Shown here: piece after piece, positions 51,191 through 64,000 of the stretch
Position numbering within the stretch: the stretch's first letter is position 1
How the letters are laid out: each line of letters begins with the position of its first letter
Source of the DNA: Pseudomonas sp. MMS21 TM103
GTDB lineage: Bacteria > Pseudomonadota > Gammaproteobacteria > Pseudomonadales > Pseudomonadaceae
DNA: 64,000 nt
Direction of reading: 5' to 3'
Assembly (NCBI RefSeq): GCF_022132145.1
Contig: NZ_JAJISP010000002.1
Span: forward strand, 310,001-374,000
Notes under the pieces: model-generated
Told to the model about the DNA's origin: nothing
Seen by the model: only the letters and a program-made list of their open reading frames with translations
The model's database searches: none
Translations under genes and position numbers: made by a program

Positions 51191-52186
51191 ATGGATGCGC
51201 TGAAAACCATTGCCTGCCTGCTTTACCCGAATGTGATGAGCCTGGATGTGACCGGCCCGTTGCAGGTTTTTGCCTCGGCCAATGTCGAGCGCCAACGCCA
51301 AGGTTTGCCGGCGTTCTACCGAATTGTCGTGCTCGGCCAACAGGCCGGCGCTATCGCCACCTCGGCCGGTTTCCAACTGGTGGCCGAACAATCCTGGCGC
51401 GAGATCGACACCGCGCAGATCGACACCCTGCTGATTCCTGGTGGCGTGGGCGAACAGGCCCAATGCCAGAACCAGGCACTGTTGACTTGGTTACGTGGCG
51501 CCGAACCGCAGGTACGCCGCCTGGGCTCGGTCTGCTCCGGCGCGCTAATACTGGCCGCCGCCGGCCTGCTCGATGGTCGCCGTGCGACTACCCATTGGGC
51601 CGATGCGGAAAACCTGCGCCTGGGTCATCCAGATGTCGAGGTGCTAGCGGACTGCCTGCACACCTATGACCCGCAGGATCTGCACGGCAATGGCCATGTG
51701 TTTACCTCGGCGGGAGTAACCGCCGGAATCGACCTGGCCTTGGCCTTGATCGAAGCCGACCTCGGGCGGACCACCGCACTGGCGGTGGCGCGACGCTTGG
51801 TGATGTTCCTGCGCAGGCCGGGCGGGCAAGCCCAATTCAGTGCCCTCCTCACTCCCGAACCAAGCCGCGTGCCGCGTCTGGCTGCGTTGCTCGAATGGAT
51901 TCCCGCGCACCTGAGTGACAACCTGTCGCTCGAGATGCTGGCCGCCCAGGCGCACATGACGCCGCGCACGCTATCGCGGGTCTTCGTCCAGGAACTGGGC
52001 ATGGGACCGGGACGCTATGTAGAACGCATTCGTCTGCAAGCGGCACGCAATCTACTGCAAGACGCACAGGCGTCGATCAGTACGGTGGCGCGCCTGACCG
52101 GCTTCGGTCACCCGGAAAACCTGCGTCGCACCTTTCACAAACATTTATCCGTCAGCCCGCAGGAATACGCCCAGCGCTTTGCCTGA
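51191..52186 (+). CDS. GlxA-family AraC transcriptional regulator
   Basis: 331 aa. An N-terminal DJ-1/PfpI domain (about 1-195), with the nucleophile-elbow-like GSVCSGALILAAAGLL, is used as a sensor without proteolytic function in this class. A C-terminal AraC double HTH follows (MTPRTLSRVFVQELGMGPG and ARLTGFGHPENLRRTFHKH, about 225-331). Such regulators often control amine or carnitine catabolism. The small Cys-rich gene downstream may be in the same unit (28-bp gap). Confidence 0.9.
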   Translation: MDALKTIACLLYPNVMSLDVTGPLQVFASANVERQRQGLPAFYRIVVLGQQAGAIATSAGFQLVAEQSWREIDTAQIDTLLIPGGVGEQAQCQNQALLTWLRGAEPQVRRLGSVCSGALILAAAGLLDGRRATTHWADAENLRLGHPDVEVLADCLHTYDPQDLHGNGHVFTSAGVTAGIDLALALIEADLGRTTALAVARRLVMFLRRPGGQAQFSALLTPEPSRVPRLAALLEWIPAHLSDNLSLEMLAAQAHMTPRTLSRVFVQELGMGPGRYVERIRLQAARNLLQDAQASISTVARLTGFGHPENLRRTFHKHLSVSPQEYAQRFA

Positions 52187-52214
52187 AGCCTAATCATCCA
52201 AGCAGGAGTCAAAC

Positions 52215-52469
52215 ATGCTGCAAGTACGGCCCAACTGCGAATGCTGCGACCGCGACCTGCCTGGCGACTCGCCAGAGGCGCTGATCTGTTCGTTCGAGTG
52301 CGCCTTTTGCAGCGACTGCGCGAATCAACGCCTGCACGGCACCTGCCCGAACTGCGGCGGCGAACTGCTGCCCAGGCCGCGGCGTCCGGCAGACAAACTG
52401 GAACTCTATCCCGCCTCCCGCGAACGCGTCCACGTCCCTGACGGTTGCCCGCAAGCAGTCGAGTCCTGA
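52215..52469 (+). CDS. DUF1272 Cys-rich protein
   Basis: 84 aa. The first 50 residues hold pairs of Cys: CECCDRDLPGD, then CSFECAFCSDC and CPNCGGEL, likely a zinc-binding treble-clef-like fold. The tail is basic and proline-rich (PRPRRPADK). DUF1272 proteins are uncharacterised and frequently lie beside AraC regulators, as here. AGCAGGAG precedes the start. Confidence 0.85.
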   Translation: MLQVRPNCECCDRDLPGDSPEALICSFECAFCSDCANQRLHGTCPNCGGELLPRPRRPADKLELYPASRERVHVPDGCPQAVES

Positions 52470-52694
52470 GGAGAGACCCCCGCTGGTTGATCTACTGGGC
52501 GCACTGATCTTGCTTTGCCACGGTTCACCTCGCCGCAGTTTATCGCTTAACGGGGTGTCTCTGAGTCTGGGCAAGATCAGCCTGGTCCTGCTGCACTAGT
52601 GGCAGTTGCCTTGCTGATGCCATTGCCGATATGCGGCAAGGCGGTTGTCCGTCACTCTTGACTTGCTCCCTGGCCAGCGGCGGCAAGCACGGTT

Positions 52695-53651
52695 TCAGGC
52701 GCGGTAGCAGTTGACCTGGTTACGGCCGCCCGCCTTGGAGGCATACAGGGCCTGGTCGGCTCGTTCGATCAGCTGCTGATACTTCTGAGTAGGCAGGCTC
52801 AGGTCGGCCACCCCCAAACTAATGGTGAACGGGATACCTTGCCCCTCATAAGTGACCAGCAGGGACTCGATGCGCTGACGCAGGCGGTCGGCAAATAGCA
52901 TGGCCCCGGCACTGTCGACATCCGGCAGCAGCACCACGAATTCCTCGCCGCCATAACGCCCGGCATAATCGGTGTCGCGCACCTGCTCGCGCATTACCTC
53001 GGCGACGGCCTGAATCACCTTGTCCCCGGCCGGATGACCATAGGTGTCGTTGACCTTCTTGAAATGATCGATATCGAACATCACCAGTGCGGCCATGCTC
53101 TGATAACGCCGGTGCCGGGCGTATTCGTGCTGCAGGCACTCTTCCCAGTAGCCACGGTTATTCAGGCCGGTCAGGCGATCGGTACGCGAGAGTTGTTGCA
53201 ACTGCAGGTTTGCCGCCTGCAATTGCAGCTTGTTTATCGCCACGCTGGTCACGTCATAAATGATCAGGCAAATATGCTCGATACTGGTATTGGTGGCCTG
53301 CAGCGGCAAAATGGTGGTGTTCTGAAACATGAACTCTTCCTGCCCGGTGATCGGCTGGTAGTTCTTGAACTTCACCAGATAGGGTCGCTGTTCCCAGATG
53401 GTGAACGCCGGCGTGCCTAGCGTCACCACCCCTTCGACCTTGTGGCGGAACCAGTTTTCCTCGATTTCCGGAAACAGGCTGAACAAGGATTGCTGATGCA
53501 CCACATGGGGCTGCAGGCCCGAGCGGTTCTCCATGAAGGTATTCCAGACGTGTACGCGGTATTCGCGATCCAGCACCACGACACCGACATCGATGCTCTG
53601 CACCACGGCCAGCAGCCAGTGAAACTCGTTAAACTCCAGATTCTCGTTCAT
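52695..53651 (-). CDS. PAS-GGDEF diguanylate cyclase
   Basis: 318 aa. An N-terminal PAS domain (about 10-130) without membrane helices, a short coiled coil (140-160) and a GGDEF domain with the active motif GGEEF. The inhibitory site RDTD sits at the proper spacing (RxxD then GGEEF), so product feedback is expected. Start codon and stop of the upstream gene are 2 bp apart, showing coupling to the response regulator. The pair probably turns an input into cyclic-di-GMP. Confidence 0.93.
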   Translation of the reverse strand: MNENLEFNEFHWLLAVVQSIDVGVVVLDREYRVHVWNTFMENRSGLQPHVVHQQSLFSLFPEIEENWFRHKVEGVVTLGTPAFTIWEQRPYLVKFKNYQPITGQEEFMFQNTTILPLQATNTSIEHICLIIYDVTSVAINKLQLQAANLQLQQLSRTDRLTGLNNRGYWEECLQHEYARHRRYQSMAALVMFDIDHFKKVNDTYGHPAGDKVIQAVAEVMREQVRDTDYAGRYGGEEFVVLLPDVDSAGAMLFADRLRQRIESLLVTYEGQGIPFTISLGVADLSLPTQKYQQLIERADQALYASKAGGRNQVNCYRA

Positions 53652-53653
53652 GT

Positions 53654-54652
53654 TCAGTTCATCAGGTAAGCAAGCTTGTTGGAAAGCAACGCCACCGAAT
53701 CTTCAGTAAACAGCAGCAGTAAGTCGAAATGAATATGGTGGCCTTCGATGCTGTAGCTGATCTCCACGGCCAGGGTGGTTTTCCAACGTGGTCGGTTGAG
53801 CTTGATCAATTCCTCGATCGAGGCATGCTCGCCCAATACGGAGGGGTGGCTGAGGGAAAACTGCGCATCGATCTGCCCGGCAATACCATTCAGGCAGGCG
53901 CCGATCAGTACAGTGGAAAGGTCTAGGAGCATTTCCATTTCGGAATACTCGGACGAGAACCCACTCATCAGTCGGGCCATCTCGCCCAGTTCCGAGTCAT
54001 GGAAAATCAGCAGCGCCTCACCAGCGATGCCACTGCCGATAAACCCCTGGCACACGGCGGTCAACCCGTCACCGCGCTGGGCATCCGCCAGGGCCATGTG
54101 CAGCTCGCCGACTTCAAACAGATTGACATTCGGCACCGGCAGTTGCACAAACACGTCCAGCAGCTTGGCTAGCAAGGCGGCAGCGCGGCCCATGGCAACG
54201 TTGACCACCTCACGAAAGGCATCGATAAAACTGATGGTGGAGTCATCGCCGACCGCATGCACGGCCAGTTCACTGCCGCGGCTGCCAAGTAACTCAAGGC
54301 GCTCGAGGGTTTGTCTGAGCAGATCGGGATCAGCCGGCTTTTGCACAAAGGCCAGCGCGCCGAGCGCCATGACCCGCTGCATCGCCTGCTCCTGAACATC
54401 GCCAGACACCACAATGACCTTGCAGGTCAGGCCTTCGGCCTGCAAGGCAGCGAGCACCTGATAGCCGTCCATCTCGGGCATCGTCAGGTCGAGTAGCATC
54501 ACATCGATCTGCCCTTGACGCAGAATGGCCATGGCCTCCATGCCGTTGGCCGCCTGCGTTATGGCGACAGGCCAGTCGACAGGCAGCGCACGGAGCAATT
54601 GCTTGCGCGCCATACTGGAGTCGTCACAGATAAGCAGAGTGCTGACAGTCAT
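53654..54652 (-). CDS. response regulator with CheC/CheX-like phosphatase domain
   Basis: 332 aa from MTVSTLLICDDSSMARKQ; in-frame ATG and GTG lie 6 and 9 bp further upstream. A receiver domain (1-120) with Asp10, Asp11 and phosphoacceptor Asp55 in VMLLDLTMPEMDG is followed by a CheC-like domain. The first CheC helix motif ExxN is intact (EVVNVAMGRAAALLAKL, about residue 145). The second is degenerate (DLSTVLIGACLNGIAG, no Glu/Asn pair). CheC domains remove phosphate from CheY-like proteins. It is coupled to the diguanylate cyclase gene downstream. Confidence 0.85.
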   Translation of the reverse strand: MTVSTLLICDDSSMARKQLLRALPVDWPVAITQAANGMEAMAILRQGQIDVMLLDLTMPEMDGYQVLAALQAEGLTCKVIVVSGDVQEQAMQRVMALGALAFVQKPADPDLLRQTLERLELLGSRGSELAVHAVGDDSTISFIDAFREVVNVAMGRAAALLAKLLDVFVQLPVPNVNLFEVGELHMALADAQRGDGLTAVCQGFIGSGIAGEALLIFHDSELGEMARLMSGFSSEYSEMEMLLDLSTVLIGACLNGIAGQIDAQFSLSHPSVLGEHASIEELIKLNRPRWKTTLAVEISYSIEGHHIHFDLLLLFTEDSVALLSNKLAYLMN

Positions 54653-54792
54653 GCGCATCACTTTCTATAGTTGCCTGCCGGCCGGGAACGCGGCGGACCT
54701 GTTGTTGCCGGTATCAATACGCCATGCGTTGCATCGTTACGGTAATCGCTAGTTTTACGGTAAAACACCCCGCAATGGTGGAAACATAGCAA

Positions 54793-54820
54793 CAAAAAAG
54801 GTGGCCAATGGCCACCTTTA
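54793..54820 (-). terminator. rho-independent terminator after nfuA
   Basis: AAAGGTGGCC (54797-54806) pairs with GGCCACCTTT (54810-54819) around a 3-nt loop; on the minus strand a run of six Ts follows. It begins 24 bp after the nfuA stop. Confidence 0.88.
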
Positions 54821-54844
54821 GTAGAAGCGACTGGAAAAGGCGCC

Positions 54845-55429
54845 TCAGTAGTAGGCGTTTTCCTTGTTGCTGTGGTCGGTTACGTCGCGCACACCTTTGA
54901 GCTCCGGGATGCGTTCGAGCAGGGTTTTCTCGATGCCTTCCTTGAGGGTCAGGTCGACTTGCCCGCAACCCTGGCAGCCACCGCCAAACTTCAGAACCGC
55001 GATGCCGTCTTCGACCACATCGATCAGACTCACTTCGCCGCCATGGCTGGCCAGCCCAGGATTGATCTCGGTCTGCAGGTAATAACTGATGCGCTCGTTG
55101 ATCGGGCTGTCTTCGTTGACCATCGGCACTTTGGCATTTGGCGCCTTGATCGTCAGCTGACCGCCCATGCGATCGGTCGCGTAATCGACCACGGCATCTT
55201 CCAGGAAGGGTTCGCTGACCGCATCGATCCAGGCCGTAAAGCTGGCCAGGGCTATCGCCGTATCATCCGGCTTTTCCTCGCCCGGCTTGCAATAAGCGAT
55301 GCAGGTCTCGGCGTACTGGCTGCCCGGCTGGGTTATGAAGACACGGATGCCAATACCAGTGGTGTTCTGCTTGCTCAGCAGATCAGCCAGATAGTCGTGG
55401 GCAGCGTCGGTAATGATAATGGTGCTCAT
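54845..55429 (-). CDS. nfuA: Fe-S cluster biogenesis protein NfuA
   Basis: 194 aa from [17 protein letters not shown]; an upstream in-frame start at 55546 gives no family similarity. A-type-like N-terminal domain (1-100) plus C-terminal Nfu domain with the cluster-binding CxxC in [17 protein letters not shown]. It carries and delivers 4Fe-4S clusters to targets under stress or iron limitation, such as aconitase and complex I. Single gene, with a terminator after it. Confidence 0.97.
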   Translation of the reverse strand: MSTIIITDAAHDYLADLLSKQNTTGIGIRVFITQPGSQYAETCIAYCKPGEEKPDDTAIALASFTAWIDAVSEPFLEDAVVDYATDRMGGQLTIKAPNAKVPMVNEDSPINERISYYLQTEINPGLASHGGEVSLIDVVEDGIAVLKFGGGCQGCGQVDLTLKEGIEKTLLERIPELKGVRDVTDHSNKENAYY

Positions 55430-55573
55430 GGCAACTCCTCGCAAACATGGTCGCAGTGTACGCCAACCTCCGGGCTTCAATAAAGCCCGAGTGTTTATCT
55501 CGGAATAGCTTTGCTGTAACGCCACCCCCGCCCACGAGTCCAACACTCATTGGACACTCAGAGGTGACCGCTG

Positions 55574-56335
55574 ATGAAACTACTGTTCCCCGCCCTCTGG
55601 GTCGCACTCTGCGTACTCTGCACGCCGGTTCACGCGGATCCCCGCCAACGCATGACCAGCAGCGAAACAGCGACGCCGGTGCTGGAATTGTTTACCTCGC
55701 AAGGTTGCAGTTCGTGCCCACCGGCAGAACGCTGGCTATCTGCTCTGACCGAGCATGCAGCGCTTTGGAACGAGGTTATCCCCCTGGCATTCCACGTCGA
55801 TTACTGGGACCAGCTTGGCTGGGTGGATCCATTCGCCAACCCAGGCTATAGCGCCCGGCAACGGGCATATGCACGCTACGGTGGCAGCAAAGGGGTATAT
55901 ACCCCGGAATTCATCCTGGCCGGCCACGAGTGGCGCGGCTGGTTCCAGCGTCAGCCGCTGCCACTGGCGCAGACACCGTCGCCGCCAGTTGGCAGGCTGG
56001 TGCTTGAGATTGACGGCGACAATCTGCAACTGACGTTCAATCCAGCCCCTTCGGCTCCAGCCCATCTGACGGCCCATGTTGCACGCCTGGGCTTCGGCCT
56101 GAGCACCGCGGTAGTGCGAGGCGAAAATGCCGGGCGCACGCTAACCCATGACTTCGTGGTCTTGACCCTGCAACAGCTTGGAGCCAGTGCAACGAATCAC
56201 TGGCAGACCCGTCTTGCCGCCGACTCGCGTGGCGAGCGGCAGGCATTGGTCGCCTGGCTCACCGCGCCAGGGCAACCAGCGCCCTATCAGGCGGTCGGTG
56301 GTTGGCTGGTAACTGCCGGTACAGATGGCCAATAG
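55574..56335 (+). CDS. DUF1223 thioredoxin-like secreted protein
   Basis: 253 aa with a signal peptide (cut near VHADPRQR, about residue 22). A thioredoxin-like core follows with SQGCSSCPPAERWL, the CxxC of the family, and VDYWDQLGWVDPFANPGYS and TPEFILAGHEWRGW. Likely a periplasmic redox or protein-folding helper; no partner is nearby. It has its own upstream region. Confidence 0.85.
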   Translation: MKLLFPALWVALCVLCTPVHADPRQRMTSSETATPVLELFTSQGCSSCPPAERWLSALTEHAALWNEVIPLAFHVDYWDQLGWVDPFANPGYSARQRAYARYGGSKGVYTPEFILAGHEWRGWFQRQPLPLAQTPSPPVGRLVLEIDGDNLQLTFNPAPSAPAHLTAHVARLGFGLSTAVVRGENAGRTLTHDFVVLTLQQLGASATNHWQTRLAADSRGERQALVAWLTAPGQPAPYQAVGGWLVTAGTDGQ

Positions 56336-56492
56336 CAGGGCCGCACAACGCCTCTGCAACAGATCATTTCGGATGGCGGCGCGGTCAGGTCGGTGTATGG
56401 CCGCGTGCGGCTCAATCCTCTGCAATACTCCAAGCACAGTCGATGCGTCTGCAATTGCAGGCGCGATAGCCTGAAAAAGGAGCTTCCCCACG

Positions 56493-56909
56493 ATGTACAA
56501 GCAAATGATGATTCCCGTCGACCTCGCCTATATCGACCGCCTCGAGAAAGCGCTGAGAACCGGCGCAGACCTGGCGAAGCTGTATGACATACCGGTCTGT
56601 TACATCAGCGTATCGGCCAACACGCCAACCGAAGTCGCGCACAATCCGACGGAATTCAAGGAAAAACTGCAACAGTTCACTCTGGATCAGGCAGAGCGAT
56701 ACGGGCTGAAACAAGTCAGTGGGGTTCCCTATTTCAGCCATGATCCGGCGGTAGACCTGGACAAGACCTTGCTCAAAGCGGCCAAGGATTGTGGTGCAGA
56801 CCTGGTGGTGATGGCGTCCCATGTTCCCGGCTTGGCGGAACACCTATTCGCCTCGAACGCCGGGTATTTTGCGTCCTATTCCGAGGCTTCGGTGCTGGTA
56901 GTGCGCTAA
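56493..56909 (+). CDS. universal stress protein (UspA family)
   Basis: 138 aa. N-terminal MMIPVDLAYID is the first strand, and the nucleotide-binding loop near the C-terminus reads MASHVPGLAEHLFASNAGY and SEASVLVVR. The usual G-2x-G-9x-G(S/T) ATP motif is incomplete, so ATP binding is uncertain. It sits between the DUF1223 gene and the convergent cti. An AAAAAGGAGC ribosome-binding site precedes it. Confidence 0.88.
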   Translation: MYKQMMIPVDLAYIDRLEKALRTGADLAKLYDIPVCYISVSANTPTEVAHNPTEFKEKLQQFTLDQAERYGLKQVSGVPYFSHDPAVDLDKTLLKAAKDCGADLVVMASHVPGLAEHLFASNAGYFASYSEASVLVVR

Positions 56910-56971
56910 GCGTGCAGGCACGAGCCAATTCGAAAGCTTAACCTGCACGCCCGTGGTGTTAACCGCCGGGC

Positions 56972-59251
56972 TTAGAGGTTTTCATAGCGGTGCATATCCA
57001 GCACGCCGGCCTCGATCGGCTCGGTTTCGCGGATATACGCCGACAGCTCATGGAAATAGCGCCAGAAATCGGGGTGACTGCGACGAACCCCCCAGCGCCC
57101 GACCAGTGTGTCGAACGCTTGGGCGTCACTCACCAACTCCATACTGCGCACGAATTCCGGAACCTCCTGCGCAGTGAGGCTGAACATGAAGTTCGGGTAA
57201 CTGGTCAGTACCCCCGGGTAAACGGTCAGGGTATCCAGCGCCGGCTGATAACGCAGTTCCTCGCCATACATGAAGGCCACGCTACTGTGCGCACGGTTGC
57301 GCAGCAGGCTATAGACCTCACGCGTGCCGTCGGCCAGTTCGACACGCAGCAGGGTCGCTTCCGGCAGCTGGTGAATGACCTTGAGCCCGCGGGCCGGTTT
57401 TCCTGTCAGGCGACTCAGCGCCTGCTCGGCCGCCTGCATCTCGGCCGGCAGCCCAGCGCGATGACAGTGCAGGCCATTACAACGGCTGATCGGGTCAGGC
57501 CGCGCGTTGAGGCTGCCGTAGCGGCTCAAGAGAGCCTCGGCAAACCCCCGTTTGGGGTCTGCAGCAGGCAGTTGCAGCGCTGTCCGGCTATGGGTATCGA
57601 TGCGTTGGTAGTCCAGCCACAGCTTCAGCTGGCCACTGTACTGATACCAATCATCGAGGATCGCCTGGCGGGCGTCGGCCGGCATCAGACGCAGGAAGTT
57701 CTGCTCGGCACCGTTACGGATCAGGTCGAAATACAAACGCGTCTGCGCCTGATGAGACAGGTTGCCGAACACGTCGAAATTGACCACCAACTGATAATAG
57801 GCCCGTTCAAGCAGCGGATAGTCCATCCACCAGAGCGTCTGCGGGATTTCGCCGATCAGGCCTTTGCGCACCGAGGCGCTATCGTGCTGGCGGAAGATGG
57901 TCAGCAGCGCATTGTCGTTACCGGCCCAGATGTGCGACCAACTGGGTGCGGGCGCAGCGGCGTAGCTGTCCTTGCGCAGGACCTCATACGCGTTGCGCCT
58001 GTTGCGATAAATACGCCACAGACTGAGCAGATTACCGATATCGTCGAACTGGCCAGGCATGGCCAGCAGCGGCGTCGCCTCGGCGCGGTAGCGAGCATCG
58101 ACCATATACAGATCATGTCGCGGATCCTGGAACACCACCCAGAAGTTGTCACGGATCACATCGGTGGCAATCTGGCCGCGGCACACAGGGCCACGGATAA
58201 AGGTGCGCACGAAATATTCGGCGTTATCCAGCATGAACTGATAGCGCGCCTGCGGCGGAATCGCCGCGAACGTCTCGAACGGATTGGCGCGGCGCTGGGC
58301 GCCATAACCGGGCAGCGCATCCACCTGCCAGTCGTCGGCGAAGAACAATGCTTTGACTCGCGCCAGCTTGTTCGCACTGAGCGGATAGGTCATGTGGGTC
58401 TTGTGTACGATCACGCCCTGGACCGGCGCCAGACGATAATAAAAGGTGCCGCCCGGATCCTCGTTCGGCCGACGCGTAGCAATGGGATCGACCGGTTGGC
58501 CAGTCGCTGTGCGCGAACGCAACAGCTGGAAGAAATGCCCTGGCTCGCCGCCCTTGAAATGCAGGTGCGCGAGAAACAGGTGCTCGTACAGCCAGCGTGA
58601 GACCAGGCTTTCACGCGCCCCCGGAGCGTTGAGAAACTGCTCCCAGGTCGCGACCTGCTCGGCCTCGGCCTTGCTCGCCTGGAGTGCTTGCTGATCGACG
58701 GGCGCGCCTTGCTCCAGCCAGCGCTGCAGGGTTTGATAATCCACCTCGCTCAGGCCGGTAACCGCGAAAGGCATGCCCGCTTGAGGGTTTTTCCTGGCGA
58801 AGCCCGCGAATTGGTCAGGCCGAGGACACTGATTGTCACGCCTGATGCTGATGTCCAGGTCCGCCGGCAGCTTGGCATTGGCGGTTAGTACTTCAGCGTG
58901 ACCCAGTTCGAGCATGCGGGTCAGCAAGGCCGCCTGACTGTTCTGCGGCTCGAGCACCGAAAAGAAATCCTTGCGCCGCCAGGCCGCAGCCCCGTGGGCA
59001 TCAAGAAACAGCCGACTGGTGTCCTGCGCCGCGAGGCGTTTGCCATCGTATACCGGCAACTTGCTCGCCCCACGCTCGAGACCTTCGGCACTGCCCAGAT
59101 TGAGCTGGCAGGGTGCGTCGTAGCAGGCATGGCAGGCCACGCAATAGCGGGTAAAGATCGGTTGAACATCGCGACTGTAGGAAATCGGCTCAGCCGACAG
59201 CAGCAGGCTGATGAACGACAAGCAAGCACCGAGTAGTGCGCGATATGGCAT
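56972..59251 (-). CDS. cti: periplasmic fatty acid cis/trans isomerase
   Basis: 759 aa. Converts cis to trans unsaturated fatty acids in membrane lipids as a rapid response to solvents and heat. A signal peptide (1-20) leads to a cytochrome c-type heme motif CVACH at about residue 37 ([17 protein letters not shown]). Length and the heme site fit Cti. It is divergent from metH with 157 bp between, the usual neighbour in pseudomonads, and convergent with usp. Only a weak inverted repeat (56910-56918 with 56942-56950) lies at its end. Confidence 0.96.
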   Translation of the reverse strand: MPYRALLGACLSFISLLLSAEPISYSRDVQPIFTRYCVACHACYDAPCQLNLGSAEGLERGASKLPVYDGKRLAAQDTSRLFLDAHGAAAWRRKDFFSVLEPQNSQAALLTRMLELGHAEVLTANAKLPADLDISIRRDNQCPRPDQFAGFARKNPQAGMPFAVTGLSEVDYQTLQRWLEQGAPVDQQALQASKAEAEQVATWEQFLNAPGARESLVSRWLYEHLFLAHLHFKGGEPGHFFQLLRSRTATGQPVDPIATRRPNEDPGGTFYYRLAPVQGVIVHKTHMTYPLSANKLARVKALFFADDWQVDALPGYGAQRRANPFETFAAIPPQARYQFMLDNAEYFVRTFIRGPVCRGQIATDVIRDNFWVVFQDPRHDLYMVDARYRAEATPLLAMPGQFDDIGNLLSLWRIYRNRRNAYEVLRKDSYAAAPAPSWSHIWAGNDNALLTIFRQHDSASVRKGLIGEIPQTLWWMDYPLLERAYYQLVVNFDVFGNLSHQAQTRLYFDLIRNGAEQNFLRLMPADARQAILDDWYQYSGQLKLWLDYQRIDTHSRTALQLPAADPKRGFAEALLSRYGSLNARPDPISRCNGLHCHRAGLPAEMQAAEQALSRLTGKPARGLKVIHQLPEATLLRVELADGTREVYSLLRNRAHSSVAFMYGEELRYQPALDTLTVYPGVLTSYPNFMFSLTAQEVPEFVRSMELVSDAQAFDTLVGRWGVRRSHPDFWRYFHELSAYIRETEPIEAGVLDMHRYENL

Positions 59252-59407
59252 GAGCCGATTCCAAGGATGACTGTACCGGTGAGTTTAACCGCCCCGCACG
59301 GTCAACATGAGCAAAATTCATGCAAAACACCGGAGCACTGCAAAAGCGCGCAGCTTTGTTATCATTGCGCATCCCCATTGTGTCAGCTTTGCTCAGGTAG
59401 TTCCGCC

Positions 59408-63124
<3,717 letters not shown>

Positions 63125-63138
63125 GTTAAGCCCTGCCA

Positions 63139-63174
63139 AACGACAAGGCCCGCATATGCGGGCCTTGTCGTTCT
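63139..63174 (+). terminator. rho-independent terminator after metH
   Basis: A 15-bp perfect stem (63139-63153 with 63158-63172) and an ATAT loop, ending GTCGTTCT. It stands 15 bp after the metH stop. Confidence 0.88.
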
Positions 63175-63303
63175 ACTACAGATTGAATGGAACACGCACA
63201 CAGGCATAGCCGGCAACCACTACTCCATCGCCAGTAATCAGAAAAAACTTGCCAGGCGTGCTGCATAACGCCTTGATGACGTACCACGCCAATGGTTCTT
63301 ACG

Positions 63304-63322
63304 GCTCACATATAATGTGAGC
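63304..63322 (+). promoter_or_regulatory. inverted repeat covering a TATAAT box
   Basis: GCTCACAT, spacer ATA, ATGTGAGC: perfect 8-bp arms. A consensus -10 TATAAT (63311-63316) lies inside. A clear -35 is absent at the right spacing, so an activator or a repressor (GntR or TetR type) may act here. It lies about 250 bp before the RidA-family start. The rest of 63175-63570 holds one weak 50-codon frame (start 63348, no ribosome-binding site) and nothing else I can name. Confidence 0.5.
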
Positions 63323-63570
63323 GCCCGGCCGTATGTTAAACACTCGTATGCGCCCGTTACTTAAGAAGGAGAACGCCCTAGCGGCGGCAATAGCGACCCA
63401 TTGTCACCCAACAGGGGCAAGATTGTTCGCTGCCCCCTCGGAACGGGTTAAAAACCACATCCTGGCCCACTCATCAAACGTAAATAAATGCCGTACATAA
63501 CTGAACTTCGCCAACCGACGTTTCTCGGCACATGCTAACGGTAAATAAGATAATCAAAGGAGTCATACAT

Positions 63571-63936
63571 ATGAAAATTCATCGTATCAACCCAACAAAA
63601 CGCTGGTCTGATATCACCGTATTCAACGGCATCGCGCACTTTGTTGAAATAGCCGACGCCGATACTAAAGCCGATATCAAGGGACAAGCTGAACAGATTT
63701 TTGCTCAAGCAGAGCAGTCGCTGAAAAAAATCCACAGCGATAAGACTCGCATTTTATCAGCGACCATTTATCTCACTAACTTTACCAACCTGACGGCTTT
63801 TAATGAGCTGTGGGACGCTTGGCTTGAAGAAGGCACGGCGCCTAGTCGAGCATGCGTCAAAGCAGAACTGGCTAACCCCGACTATTTAGTCGAGATCTCC
63901 TTCGTCGCCGCGGCCGGCGAAGGCTATATAGCGTAG
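63571..63936 (+). CDS. RidA-family (YjgF/YER057c) protein
   Basis: 121 aa from MKIHRINPTKRWSDITVF, with AAAGGAG upstream. The RidA pattern is clear: AEQIFAQAEQSLKKIHSDK, ATIYLTNFTNLTAFNELWD, PSRACVKAELANPDYLVEIS. The conserved Arg of the deaminase pocket is in PSRACV. RidA hydrolyses reactive enamine and imine intermediates from amino acid metabolism. The gene and its leader look more AT-rich than metH, perhaps from transfer. The next gene is outside the window. Confidence 0.92.
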   Translation: MKIHRINPTKRWSDITVFNGIAHFVEIADADTKADIKGQAEQIFAQAEQSLKKIHSDKTRILSATIYLTNFTNLTAFNELWDAWLEEGTAPSRACVKAELANPDYLVEISFVAAAGEGYIA

Positions 63937-64000
63937 TACGCTTGATGATCGCCATGCTCAGGCAATGAGGCTCAGCCCCTCCACTTCAGGAGGATGGCTA

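Noticed and set aside
56990..58600. 536-codon open frame antisense to cti
   Set aside because: Antisense artefact; no signal, domain or ribosome-binding site.
59252..59407. cobalamin or SAH riboswitch upstream of metH
   Set aside because: The 156-bp gap to cti has no recognisable B12-box or pseudoknot core, and is short for a cobalamin riboswitch plus promoter.
63348..63500. 50-codon frame before the RidA-family gene as a leader peptide
   Set aside because: No ribosome-binding site and no motif; cannot be supported.

Overview
The window looks like a chromosomal segment of a Pseudomonas species, inferred from gene content and order alone. Diagnostic blocks are thrS-infC-rpmI-rplT-pheS-pheT-ihfA-merR followed by tRNA-Pro(GGG), a pqqABCDE-S9 peptidase-ercA-ercS cluster like the one P. 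aeruginosa carries, a 13-gene nuo operon with fused nuoCD, and cti divergent from metH. Most of the window is GC-rich. Two segments look more AT-rich by eye: 1-6.6 kb and the last 0.4 kb.

Region 1 (1-6.6 kb) is an accessory restriction-modification island read leftward. It encodes a Dcm-type cytosine methyltransferase with an N-terminal helix-turn-helix, a Vsr nick-endonuclease, an EcoRII-N-like domain fused to an HNH nuclease, a second protein with an EcoRII-type catalytic domain, an unrecognised protein with a possible PD-(D/E)XK core, and a GHKL (MutL/MORC-type) ATPase cut by the left edge. The EcoRII DNA-binding and cleavage functions appear to be spread over two proteins, with an ATPase and a further candidate nuclease added. 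Between the island and tRNA-Pro lie a scar of an IS21-type transposase gene and a tandem 11-bp repeat, which suggests a tRNA-linked integration hotspot.

Region 2 (6.6-14.5 kb) is the translation operon on the minus strand, flanked by tRNA-Pro and tRNA-Val genes. infC has the expected AUU start.

Region 3 (14.6-26.6 kb) holds a PauB/PuuB-like oxidase, a lipoprotein C39-like peptidase with TPRs plus a small membrane partner (PA2778/PA2779 type), then ercS, ercA, the S9 peptidase and pqqE-D-C-B-A on the minus strand. A DUF190 protein follows on the plus strand.

Region 4 (26.7-41.6 kb) is the complete nuoA-N operon for the proton-pumping NADH:quinone oxidoreductase. Most genes are tightly spaced and several overlap by ATGA.

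Region 5 (41.6-64 kb) is mixed housekeeping and signalling: a Na+/H+ antiporter-family transporter, a chemoreceptor, an HD-GYP protein with a zinc ribbon, a LapG-like protease without an adjacent lapD, a PepSY pseudogene, a patatin-like phospholipase, an alpha/beta hydrolase, a GlxA-type AraC regulator, a response regulator with a CheC-like domain paired with a PAS-GGDEF cyclase, nfuA, a DUF1223 protein, a universal stress protein, cti, metH and a RidA-family gene behind an inverted repeat that covers a TATAAT box.

The best candidate for something undescribed is the composite restriction island. All assignments rest on motif recognition in the translated sequence; no database search was possible.
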